Source: Desulfuromonadales bacterium (GTDB lineage: Bacteria; Desulfobacterota; Desulfuromonadia; Desulfuromonadales; Geopsychrobacteraceae). From it: DNA of 45,765 nucleotides. Below the pieces are notes generated by a model that was not told the DNA's origin, did not search any database, and saw only the letters and a program-made list of their open reading frames with translations. Below, in pieces: positions 1 to 7,461 of this stretch (its first letter is position 1; each line of letters begins with the position of its first letter). Location of the stretch: positions 1 through 45,765 of the forward strand of contig JAFGEL010000099.1 of assembly GCA_016931615.1 (NCBI GenBank). Reading direction: 5' to 3'. Both the position numbers and the translations under genes were made by a program.

Positions 1-44
1 ACTGCATTGGAGACGATGTGGGAAAGTAGGTCGCCGCCGAAATT
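1..44 (+). rRNA. rrf: 5S ribosomal RNA, 3' end (partial)
   Basis: The first ~44 bases match the conserved 3' arm of deltaproteobacterial 5S rRNA: the segments ACTGCATTGGAGACGATGTG and AGTAGGTCGCCGCC are the helix IV/V and closing-stem portion that I recognise from Geobacter and Desulfuromonas 5S genes. The rest of the gene, and presumably the 16S-tRNA-23S part of the operon, lies before the window. A strong terminator follows directly, so this is the end of an rRNA operon read on the plus strand. The exact 3' base is uncertain by a few positions. Confidence 0.85.
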
Positions 45-50
45 ATTTCA

Positions 51-90
51 AGCGCCCCCATCTCTTAAAAGGTGGGGGCGCTGTTTTTTT
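51..90 (+). terminator. Rho-independent terminator of the rRNA operon
   Basis: A perfect 10-bp stem (AGCGCCCCCA at 51-60 pairing with TGGGGGCGCT at 73-82) with a 12-base loop is followed by a run of seven T at 84-90. It lies a few bases after the 5S rRNA end. No T run follows on the minus strand, so it should act only on plus-strand transcription and not on ntrX, which converges from the right. Confidence 0.9.
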
Positions 91-134
91 GAGCGGTAAT
101 AGCAGATCATTACTTTTTCGAAGAAAACATCCGA

Positions 135-1505
135 TTATTGACCAGCTTCGATTTGGTAGTTTTTGATCTTTCGATGCAGATTTGAGCGTTCCAGTCCGAT
201 TTCTTCCGCTGTTTTAGATACATTCCAATTATTCTTTCGCAGTTTTTCAATCAGGAACTGTTTTTCAAAAATTTCTTTAGCTTCACGGTAGGAGTCAGGT
301 AGGTCTGGGCTCTCCTGCTCTTGAGTTGGACTGCCCTGGGAAACTGATGAGTAGATTCCGTGAGGCAGGTCGCTGACCTGGATCTCCCGTCCTGGAATCA
401 TTATCACAAGCCGTTCAATAAGATTTTTCAGCTCTCTGACGTTGCCTGGCCAATTGTAATTCATCAACGCCTTGAGCGCCTCGTCGGTCATTGTTTTAAT
501 TTCACGGCTCTCCTTACTGCAAAAATACTTTAAAAAATGCCGACAGAGGCGGGGAATGTCATCTTTACGCTGGCGCAGTGGCGGCACGAAGAACGGCAGG
601 ACATTGAGGCGGAAGAAGAGGTCTTCACGGAAATTTCCGGCCTGAATTTCTTCTTGTAAGTCTTTGTTGGTCGCGGCAATAACCCTGACGTCGACTTCGA
701 TCGTCTTATTTCCACCCACCCTCTCAAATTTATGTTCCTGAAGAATTCGCAATATCTTTGCCTGAGTTTTCAGGCTCATATCACCAATTTCATCGAGAAA
801 CAATGTGCCGCTGTTGGCCTGGTCGAATTTGCCTTTACGCGCGGCTGTCGCTCCGGTAAAGGCGCCTTTCTCATGGCCAAATAATTCTGATTCGATCAAT
901 TCTTCGGGAATCGCCGCGCAATTGACTTCAACGAAGGGTTTATCGGTCCGTTTGGAATGCTGGTGAATGGCTCGGGCAACAAGTTCTTTTCCGGTTCCAT
1001 TCTCTCCGGTGATCAAGACCCATCCGGAACTCGGTGCTGCCAGCTTGATCTGTTGTTTGAGTTGATCAATTGCTGGGCTTTCGCCCACCATCTGGTAATC
1101 GCGACCGATCTTTTCTTTAAGCGCTTTATTTTCCGCGACCAGTTGGCCGATTTTCATGGCGTTCTGAATGGATAACAGCACTTTTTCCAGCGATAACGGC
1201 TTTTCAATGAAATCAAAGGCCCCGAGACGTGTTGCCTTGACAGCTGTTTCGATAGTTCCGTGACCACTCATCATGATGATCAGCTGGTTAGGCCTGAGTT
1301 GTTTTATCCGTTTTAACGTCTCCAGGCCGTCAATTCCGGGCATCCAGATATCCAGTAAGATCAAGTCAGGGTTTTCCTCCTGAATGAGCTCGAGGCATTC
1401 TTCTCCGCTGGTGGCAATGGAGGTGTGAAAGCCTTCATCAGAGAGAATGCCGTCTAGGCTCTGACAAATAGTTTTTTCATCGTCGACGATGAGAATATTT
1501 TTCAT
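135..1505 (-). CDS. ntrX: Sigma-54-dependent response regulator, NtrX family
   Basis: A 456-residue transcription activator that would be phosphorylated by the adjacent NtrY kinase and activate sigma-54 promoters. The receiver domain (about 1-115) has the acidic pair D8-D9, phosphoacceptor D52 and K102. The AAA+ domain (about 138-370) shows Walker A GENGTGKE (168-175), the sigma-54 contact loop GAFTGA (214-219) and Walker B LFLDEIGD. A Fis-type helix-turn-helix closes the protein (SKTAEEIGLERSNLHRKI). The start is ATG with AAGGAG nine bases upstream; ntrY ends 20 bases earlier, so the two are co-transcribed. The REC-AAA-Fis order and pairing with NtrY favour NtrX over NtrC. Unlike some alphaproteobacterial NtrX proteins, it keeps an intact GAFTGA loop. 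Target genes are unknown. Confidence 0.93.
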   Translation of the reverse strand: MKNILIVDDEKTICQSLDGILSDEGFHTSIATSGEECLELIQEENPDLILLDIWMPGIDGLETLKRIKQLRPNQLIIMMSGHGTIETAVKATRLGAFDFIEKPLSLEKVLLSIQNAMKIGQLVAENKALKEKIGRDYQMVGESPAIDQLKQQIKLAAPSSGWVLITGENGTGKELVARAIHQHSKRTDKPFVEVNCAAIPEELIESELFGHEKGAFTGATAARKGKFDQANSGTLFLDEIGDMSLKTQAKILRILQEHKFERVGGNKTIEVDVRVIAATNKDLQEEIQAGNFREDLFFRLNVLPFFVPPLRQRKDDIPRLCRHFLKYFCSKESREIKTMTDEALKALMNYNWPGNVRELKNLIERLVIMIPGREIQVSDLPHGIYSSVSQGSPTQEQESPDLPDSYREAKEIFEKQFLIEKLRKNNWNVSKTAEEIGLERSNLHRKIKNYQIEAGQ

Positions 1506-1525
1506 ATCAACAAGCTCCTTGAAGC

Positions 1526-3766
1526 TTAGGCTGCATTTGATGTCACTGGCAGTTCAATAATGAATAGTGATCCTTTAGGGGTGTTGTCACGAACGCGAAT
1601 ATAGCCGTTGTGATCAGCGATTATTGTCGAAACGATAGCCAGACCAAGTCCTGTTCCGGTCTTCTTGGTAGAAAAATAGGGTTCGAAAAGACGCGTTTTG
1701 TCTTCTGCTGGAATACCGCAACCATTGTCAGCTACCGACAAGGTGATAATTTTAAGTTCACTGTTGTAGCCTGTGCCGACTGTGATTTTCCCATCATCTG
1801 CTACCGCAGCGATGGCATTTTCGAGGAGATTGATGATCACTCTTTTGATCTGTTCGCGATCAAATTTTGTGTCAGGCAATGAGCTGTAGAGGTTTTTGCT
1901 AAAGGAGATATCTTTGTGGGCCTCGACATATAATGCCAGGCATTCATCAATCACGTTATTCAGGTTGTTCATGCTCGGCTTGGTTGCAGGCATACGGGCA
2001 AAGTTGGAAAATTCATTGACCAGATTTTTTAATTCGTCGACCTGATTGCTGATCATTTTCGTGCAATCATCAAAAACGTGATCATCATCCGCGAACTTGT
2101 CCAGATAGCGCCGTCGCAGCCGCTGTGCCGATAATTGGATTGGCGTCAGGGGATTCTTGATTTCGTGGGCTATCCGCCGTGCAACCTCTCTCCAGGCAGC
2201 CATTCTCTGTGCTTTGTACAGTTGCGTCAGGTCATCGAAAACGACCACCGTCCCGACGAAGTTATTGTTCTTGTCTCGCAGAGTGGTCAGATTGACCATG
2301 AGCGTGTATTTATCGTTGCCGATCGGTATAGTCAACTGTTGCCGGACGGTTCCTTTTTCAGCGTAAAACAGCTCTTTGAGCAGCTCCATAATCTTGGGCA
2401 GATACCTGTTGGGAATGACCTCACGAAAATCTTTACCGATTACTTCATCAGCTTTGAAAAGCAGCAGGTTTTCAGCCGATTTGTTGACGGTCGTGAGAAG
2501 CCCGTTGCGATCGATTGAAATAACCCCAGCAGTCACATTGGCGAGGACAATCTCCATGTATGTGCGCCGTCGGTCAAGTTCAAGGTTCGAATTCTGGAGC
2601 TCCTGATTGGCCAGATCAACTTCAATGCGTCCCTGACGCAAATCGGCCGTCATCTTGTTGAAGGCGTTGACCAGGGTTCCGATTTCGTCCGTGCTGCGGG
2701 TCTCCAACTGAATATCAAGGTCACCGGCTGCAACCCGGGTCGTTGCGGTCGCCAGTTCCTGAATCGGCACGGTGATCCCTCTGGCCAGATGAAAACCGAA
2801 CCAGGTAGCAAGGAAAATAATAATCAGAGCAATGAGCAGTAGAACCACGACGTAACTCTGTTGGATCTGCCCTTTAATTGATTTCGTTGTCTTGTACTGA
2901 TCAACGGAATTGGCAATCTCCTTCATTTTGTTGATCAGAGAATAGGGGACGTAGTAGTTGACAACCACAACCCCGACGATATCTTTCGGGTTCCAGTTCG
3001 ACTGAATCGGTACGATGCCGCGAATCAGGTCGGCCTGACCAACAGGTGTGATTTGAGAAAAACGGATGCCCTGAAGCCCTTCTCGTACCGGATCTGAGGT
3101 TGCTGCAGTAATTTCAATGATCGGGAGCTTGGGGTTTGCTACCCTGACCAGTTCTTCGTGGGTAGCAGAAAAAACCTCAACAATTCCCAAGTTATATTCT
3201 TCCTGTTTGGTTTTGATCAACTGCCGCAGCTGCGGGAGATTCTCTTCATTCAGATATTTCCCCTCCTTGATGCGATGGCTCAGCTGATCAGCATAATAGA
3301 GCGCGTTGGCTTCTGAGTTACGATAATAGGTCTGGGCGACATCCAAAGATTCATCCAGAGCCAGTTCGACCTGATTGTTAAACCAGTTATCGATACTGCT
3401 GCTGATAAATCCGGCTGAGACAAAAAACAGCAGCATGGTCGGAACCAGAGAAAGGGCGATAAAAGCACCAACCAGCTTGCTCCTGAGTTTCGCTCCCGGA
3501 ACCCCTTTACGGCGTTCAAGAATGAGTTTGAACAGGTTTCTGAAAATCAGGAAAAGAAAAAGCAGAACCAGCAGGATATTCAGGTTAATCACTGCCAGAG
3601 CGATAATGCTATTGCTGATCGGCAATTGTGACGTCAGTTCAACCAGCCGATTTTCCAGCTGAGGGATTAAAATCAGCAGTAAAATTGCAAAAATTATCAA
3701 AACCCATTCGCGACGTTTGCGCCGGGTTTTCTGAGATGATTCAGATTTTGGAGATTCTGTTGCCAT
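1526..3766 (-). CDS. ntrY: Membrane sensor histidine kinase, NtrY family
   Basis: A 746-residue sensor kinase, presumed partner of NtrX. The N-terminus has three hydrophobic segments (about 20-37, 54-77, 98-122), then a periplasmic region, then a fourth transmembrane segment (about 303-326). A HAMP linker (about 327-380), a PAS domain (about 400-515) and a HisKA/HATPase core follow. The phosphoacceptor is H534 in AHEIKNPLTP; the N box is NLLENAIAA (647-655), G1 is DNGCGIP (680-686) and G2 is GTGLGLA (704-710). This order is the classic NtrY architecture. Start ATG; the Shine-Dalgarno is weak. The gene lies downstream of lpxC but a terminator separates them, and a palindrome overlaps its putative -10 region. 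The signal sensed cannot be read from sequence. Confidence 0.93.
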   Translation of the reverse strand: MATESPKSESSQKTRRKRREWVLIIFAILLLILIPQLENRLVELTSQLPISNSIIALAVINLNILLVLLFLFLIFRNLFKLILERRKGVPGAKLRSKLVGAFIALSLVPTMLLFFVSAGFISSSIDNWFNNQVELALDESLDVAQTYYRNSEANALYYADQLSHRIKEGKYLNEENLPQLRQLIKTKQEEYNLGIVEVFSATHEELVRVANPKLPIIEITAATSDPVREGLQGIRFSQITPVGQADLIRGIVPIQSNWNPKDIVGVVVVNYYVPYSLINKMKEIANSVDQYKTTKSIKGQIQQSYVVVLLLIALIIIFLATWFGFHLARGITVPIQELATATTRVAAGDLDIQLETRSTDEIGTLVNAFNKMTADLRQGRIEVDLANQELQNSNLELDRRRTYMEIVLANVTAGVISIDRNGLLTTVNKSAENLLLFKADEVIGKDFREVIPNRYLPKIMELLKELFYAEKGTVRQQLTIPIGNDKYTLMVNLTTLRDKNNNFVGTVVVFDDLTQLYKAQRMAAWREVARRIAHEIKNPLTPIQLSAQRLRRRYLDKFADDDHVFDDCTKMISNQVDELKNLVNEFSNFARMPATKPSMNNLNNVIDECLALYVEAHKDISFSKNLYSSLPDTKFDREQIKRVIINLLENAIAAVADDGKITVGTGYNSELKIITLSVADNGCGIPAEDKTRLFEPYFSTKKTGTGLGLAIVSTIIADHNGYIRVRDNTPKGSLFIIELPVTSNAA

Positions 3767-3804
3767 GCTTATGCCTGCTGAAATATGGGGTCAAAGCAGG
3801 TAAA

Positions 3805-3834
3805 GATTCTATAGAATCCTTTAAGGCAACACAA
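3805..3834 (-). promoter_or_regulatory. Possible ntrYX promoter overlapped by a palindrome
   Basis: On the minus strand TTGTGT (3829-3834) lies 15 bases before TATAGA (3808-3813), about 40 bases upstream of the ntrY ATG. The -10 sits inside a perfect 14-bp palindrome, GATTCTATAGAATC (3805-3818), which looks like a repressor or autoregulatory operator. The spacing is short for sigma-70, so the promoter call is tentative; the palindrome itself is plain in the sequence. Confidence 0.35.
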
Positions 3835-3862
3835 GCACGACAGGGGAGAATTGGAAGTAAAT

Positions 3863-3895
3863 ATAAAAAAAAGCGGCCAACCGGCCGCTTTTTTA
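3863..3895 (-). terminator. Rho-independent terminator after lpxC
   Basis: An 8-bp stem AAGCGGCC/GGCCGCTT (3871-3878 and 3883-3890) with a 4-base loop, flanked by A8 on the left and T6 on the right. Read on the minus strand the hairpin is followed by a T run, ending lpxC transcription before ntrY. The symmetric flanks would allow it to work in both directions. Confidence 0.85.
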
Positions 3896-3914
3896 GTGAA
3901 GTATATTTGTTGTT

Positions 3915-4844
3915 TTAAGCCTTGTTCCAGGCGAGGTCTATTGCAAAAGCTTTTGAATTGAAACGTTTGGCTTCTTTGATCGCCTGCTCACTGAATTCCA
4001 CGTAGGTCCAATGAGACGGGTTTTCCTCAATCAGGCGAACCATTTTGGCGTTAAGGTCGTGACCGGCCTTGAATGCCCGGATATGACCCAGGAGGGGTGC
4101 TCCCAGTAAGCTGAAATCACCAAAGGCATCAAGGATTTTATGCCGCACAAACTCATTGCTGAAGCGCAGTCCCTCCGGGTTCATGACTCCGTTATTGTCG
4201 ATAACAACCGCGTTTTCCAGGGATCCACCACGGGCCAGTCCGTTCGCCTTGAGATATTCAACTTCGTGCAGGAAGCCGAATGTCCGTGCTTCTGCGATAT
4301 CTTTACAGAACGTTTCGGTACTGAATTTCATACTGAAATTCTGAACCGAAATAGCCGGATGGTCGAAAGCAATGTCGAACGAAATACGAAAAAAACGTGA
4401 AGGAATAATGCTGATGCGCTTTTCTCCTTCAATAATTTCCAGCGGCTTACGAATGGCAATAAATTTACGACACCTGTCGAGGGTGCGAATCCCTGCCTGT
4501 TGGATTTCACGGATGAAAGGTGCTGCGCTGCCATCGAGTACGGGCACTTCCGGGCCGTCAATATCGACGTGCAGGTTGTCAATGCCGTAAGCTGCCAATG
4601 CCGCCATAAAATGTTCAATCGTCGATACAGTCAGGCCACGAGAGCCAAGAACAGTTGCCATGCGGGTATCAACAACGTTTTCCGAGCAGGCCTTGATATC
4701 GACGACCTGATCACCATCGGTACGATGAAACACTATTCCGGTATTTGCCGTGGCGGGTCTTAATGTCAGGTTGATACGGGCGCCACTATGAAGGCCAATG
4801 CCGGAAATTGAGACCGTTTTGTTGAGAGTGTGTTGAAGTATCAT
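3915..4844 (-). CDS. lpxC: UDP-3-O-acyl-N-acetylglucosamine deacetylase (LpxC)
   Basis: The zinc enzyme of the first committed step of lipid A synthesis, cytoplasmic, 309 residues, the normal length for the family. Zinc ligands and catalytic residues are in place: H78 in TIEHFMAAL, H235 and D239 in HKILDAFGD, and H262 in AGHDLNAKM (equivalent to E. coli H79, H238, D242 and H265). The conserved DGSAAPF loop is at 104-110. The start is ATG, and the gene is monocistronic, with a terminator 25-50 bases after its stop. Its presence fixes the host as a lipopolysaccharide-producing Gram-negative. Confidence 0.97.
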   Translation of the reverse strand: MILQHTLNKTVSISGIGLHSGARINLTLRPATANTGIVFHRTDGDQVVDIKACSENVVDTRMATVLGSRGLTVSTIEHFMAALAAYGIDNLHVDIDGPEVPVLDGSAAPFIREIQQAGIRTLDRCRKFIAIRKPLEIIEGEKRISIIPSRFFRISFDIAFDHPAISVQNFSMKFSTETFCKDIAEARTFGFLHEVEYLKANGLARGGSLENAVVIDNNGVMNPEGLRFSNEFVRHKILDAFGDFSLLGAPLLGHIRAFKAGHDLNAKMVRLIEENPSHWTYVEFSEQAIKEAKRFNSKAFAIDLAWNKA

Positions 4845-5209
4845 TTATATAAACCAATCTATTAGTTTGAAAGTCTTCAACATTTATGCAATATCCCGGC
4901 CAATTCTATTTGATAGATAAGTGGTTGAAACTATTAGAGTGCTATCTTGATAGGCCGGTTTGTTGTTAAATTATGTTGCAACTTGTCACGTTTTTCGATG
5001 CCTGCTGTGACCTATTGAACACACTTAACTGGTTTCTGTCCGGAAAGTACCCTTTTTCATCCGCCCGGTGTCAATCCACGCATTTGCTTGTGCGGCGTAA
5101 AGGACTACGCCTCCGCACAAATGCTTGATATCCTTGATCCAGAAAAAATAACATCTTTCCAAATCAGAAACGCACCGTTTGGCTTACAGAGTTTCCGGAT
5201 GTTAACTAA
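4845..5209. other. Intergenic region between lpxC and ubiB
   Basis: A 365-bp region without a convincing gene. The left part is AT-rich and must hold the lpxC promoter, but I could not pick out a clear -35/-10 pair. The right part contains an imperfect inverted repeat at 5080-5124, described separately. A 62-codon open frame across 5088-5276 overlaps the ubiB end and has no sign of being coding. Confidence 0.6.
5080..5124. repeat. Imperfect inverted repeat after ubiB
   Basis: The arms 5080-5099 (GCATTTG..TGTGCGG.CGTA) and 5106-5124 (TACG..CCGCACAAATGC) pair over most of their length with two 3-base bulges and a 6-base loop. There is no adjoining T run, so it is not a simple terminator. It may be a folded RNA 3' end for ubiB or a copy of a small dispersed repeat; a genome-wide search would tell. 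Confidence 0.5.
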
Positions 5210-6901
5210 CTACATTCGTCCCGAGCGCAGGATGGCGATGGCCAGCCCAAACCCCAGAAAGCCGGCGACACAGTAACCCAGAAGTCCGAGCACCGGAAAA
5301 CCGAAGATCATCGGTCCCTTGTCTGTCTGCATAATCAGCGACGATCCGATAATTAAAGAGGCGATAACCAAGCTGAATGAAATTCTGTTGGTGGATTTAT
5401 CCAGATCATTGATCAGGCGTTCAAGCCCCTGATGCTCCAGATCTATTTTGAATTTATTACGATTTATCCGGTTGATAAATGCTTTGATGTCCTTGGGCAG
5501 GCTTTTCCCCAGGGCCTGATAGCCCTGAACTGTGCGGGTTGCCTCTTTGGCCATGTTGAGAGGTGAGTAACGTTCCTTGACAATCTGTTCAGCAAAGGGT
5601 TTCAACTGTTCAACCATGTTGAAATCCGGATCCAGTTGCCTGCCGATCCCCTCCATGGCAATCAGCGCCCTGGAAAGCAACATGAGGTTGGACGGGAATT
5701 TAATGCGGTACTCGGTTAGGATCTCTATGAAATCCAGCAGAAGCCTGCCGACTTTGAGATCCTGTAAAAGAATATCGTAGTAGTCATCGATAAATTCCGT
5801 CAGGTCACGTTTTAAGTTCTTCAGGTTTCCATCGTCGTGCAGATCACCGGAGTAGAGGAGTTGCGAAATAATATGATCCACATCTTTGCGCAGCACGGAT
5901 AACAGCAGTTCTGTCAGTTGCAGCTTGATGTCGTCATCAAGACGCCCAATCATCCCGTAATCAAAGATACAGATGACATTATCCGGGAGTACATGAATGT
6001 TGCCCGGATGGGGATCAGCGTGGAACAGGCCGTGAACAAAGACCTGTTTTAAAAAATTGTCAGCGCCGTTACGGGCAATGGCTTGCAGGTCGTAGCCGGC
6101 ATTTTTCAAATCTTCCAGCCGTGAGATCTTGATCCCTTGAATATATTCCAGGGTCAGAACCGAGCGATCGGTGTAATCCCAGTACACCCGCGGAATGCGC
6201 ACGCTGTCGTCAGCGCTGAAGTTTTCCGCGAATCGATCGATCGTCCGGCCTTCACGCGAGAAATCCAGCTCCCGGTTGATTGTGCGACGGAACTCCTTCA
6301 CCACGCCGATAGGGTCATAGAGGTTGCCACCGGGAAGATGTTTTTCAACCAGGTAGGCCAGGCCGATCATAATATCGACGTCGGTTTCTATGATTGCTTC
6401 GATGCCCGGGCGGCGGACTTTGCATACGATCTCTTCACCGGTTTTTAAAGTGCCGCGATGAACCTGGGCGATGCTGGCTGTTGCCAGTGGAGTTTGATCA
6501 AAATGCTGAAAAAGTTCTTCAACGGGATATCCCAGCTCCGCGTGAACCCGGGCCATAATCTCTTCCGGGGGGACTGCGGGAAGGTGATCCTGGAGTTTTT
6601 TCAGCTCTTCAATCACATCGGCAGGTACGATGTCCGGGCGGGTCGACAACAGCTGCCCGAGTTTGATGAATGTCGGCCCCAACTCTTCGAGGGCCAATCT
6701 GATGCGCGCTCCCTGGGTCAGGCGTTCCAGATCCCTGGAAACCGTACCCAGAGAGACGATGCGTTTTCCCAGCTCAATGTAATAATCAATATTGAGTTGT
6801 TCGACAATGTGCCCGAAGCCGTATGTGATGAGAACACCGAGAACCTGCCGGTAGCGTTTGAGCGAGCGGATATTGCGGTTAATGCGTGTGAATGGCAACA
6901 T
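5210..6901 (-). CDS. ubiB: ABC1/UbiB-family atypical kinase-like protein (AarF/UbiB)
   Basis: A 563-residue ADCK/UbiB-like protein. Family marks are the KxGQ motif (K80-Q83), the alanine-rich loop TASIAQVHRG (141-150), the nucleotide lysine K161 in CKVRRPG, HADPHPGN (295-301) and the metal aspartate D314 in FDYG. Two hydrophobic C-terminal segments (about 505-525 and 530-558) anchor it in the inner membrane. In ubiquinone makers UbiB assists late quinone synthesis; desulfuromonads use menaquinone, so the role here is probably in isoprenoid lipid or quinone handling, which is inference. It starts 15 bases after the phasin-like gene and is probably co-transcribed with it. ATG start. Confidence 0.92.
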   Translation of the reverse strand: MLPFTRINRNIRSLKRYRQVLGVLITYGFGHIVEQLNIDYYIELGKRIVSLGTVSRDLERLTQGARIRLALEELGPTFIKLGQLLSTRPDIVPADVIEELKKLQDHLPAVPPEEIMARVHAELGYPVEELFQHFDQTPLATASIAQVHRGTLKTGEEIVCKVRRPGIEAIIETDVDIMIGLAYLVEKHLPGGNLYDPIGVVKEFRRTINRELDFSREGRTIDRFAENFSADDSVRIPRVYWDYTDRSVLTLEYIQGIKISRLEDLKNAGYDLQAIARNGADNFLKQVFVHGLFHADPHPGNIHVLPDNVICIFDYGMIGRLDDDIKLQLTELLLSVLRKDVDHIISQLLYSGDLHDDGNLKNLKRDLTEFIDDYYDILLQDLKVGRLLLDFIEILTEYRIKFPSNLMLLSRALIAMEGIGRQLDPDFNMVEQLKPFAEQIVKERYSPLNMAKEATRTVQGYQALGKSLPKDIKAFINRINRNKFKIDLEHQGLERLINDLDKSTNRISFSLVIASLIIGSSLIMQTDKGPMIFGFPVLGLLGYCVAGFLGFGLAIAILRSGRM

Positions 6902-6916
6902 GCAGTCCAGAGAATA

Positions 6917-7222
6917 TCAAGGCGCCTGGGTTTTAAATTGCTTTTCAAGTTGGGCCACTTTACGCTGAAGTTTCTCAAAGTCCTCAAGCGTAACAACGCC
7001 GATACGTTCGCAGGCCTTTTTGACTTCCTCCTGAGCCAGCTCTTCCAGCTTTACCTGATTGTCTTTAGCCGCACTGCGTAATTTTTCCAGAAGTTTTTTT
7101 CCTTCTTCTTCGCTGAGATTCATGCGTTCTTTGAGATCATCAATTAACTCTTCGGCTTTCTTCTGGGTGACGGCTAAAACTCCGATTCCTGTCAGCAACG
7201 TTTTTTCGACGATTTCCAGCAT
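6917..7222 (-). CDS. Phasin-like coiled-coil protein
   Basis: A 101-residue acidic/basic helical protein resembling the phasin/PhaF-like family (polyhydroxyalkanoate granule-associated superfamily). A short hydrophobic helix (TLLTGIGVLAVTQ) precedes a long charged coiled coil ending in a leucine-spaced segment (DFEKLQRKVAQLEKQF). The reading frame extends upstream to 7384, but the ATG at 7222 is chosen because GGAGAGGAG lies just before it and a good sigma-70 promoter (7269-7296) sits inside the longer frame. It lies directly upstream of ubiB. Whether the cell makes polyhydroxyalkanoate cannot be judged here; a structural partner of UbiB is an alternative reading. Confidence 0.8.
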   Translation of the reverse strand: MLEIVEKTLLTGIGVLAVTQKKAEELIDDLKERMNLSEEEGKKLLEKLRSAAKDNQVKLEELAQEEVKKACERIGVVTLEDFEKLQRKVAQLEKQFKTQAP

Positions 7223-7268
7223 GAGAAACTCCTCTCCATCAGGGTGAATGGAATCAAAACTCCTTGAA

Positions 7269-7296
7269 ATTATAGCAGCTTCAAGATCACCTTCAA
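7269..7296 (-). promoter_or_regulatory. Sigma-70-type promoter for phasin-like gene and ubiB
   Basis: On the minus strand TTGAAG (7291-7296) is separated by 16 bases from a perfect TATAAT (7269-7274). Transcription would start near 7262, about 40 bases before the ATG at 7222. Confidence 0.7.
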
Positions 7297-7461
7297 ACCT
7301 CCCCGCAAGGTTGGGCTTATCTCTTGCCTGTCCCGTCATGGATTTGTGCCAATCTGCTGGTATCCGCCAGTCCTGCGCTGACAAAAAATCCCCGCTTCTC
7401 TGGTGAATTGCAGATTCTCAGGCAAAGGAATAAACCATCTTCATCTGCCCCAGGGCGTTTG

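Noticed and set aside
5088..5276. A 62-codon plus-strand frame after ubiB
   Set aside because: It spans an inverted repeat and the ubiB 3' end, and has no start signal or homology that I can see.
6458..7081. A 207-codon plus-strand frame opposite ubiB and the phasin-like gene
   Set aside because: It runs antisense to conserved UbiB motifs, has no ribosome binding site and its translation resembles no family.
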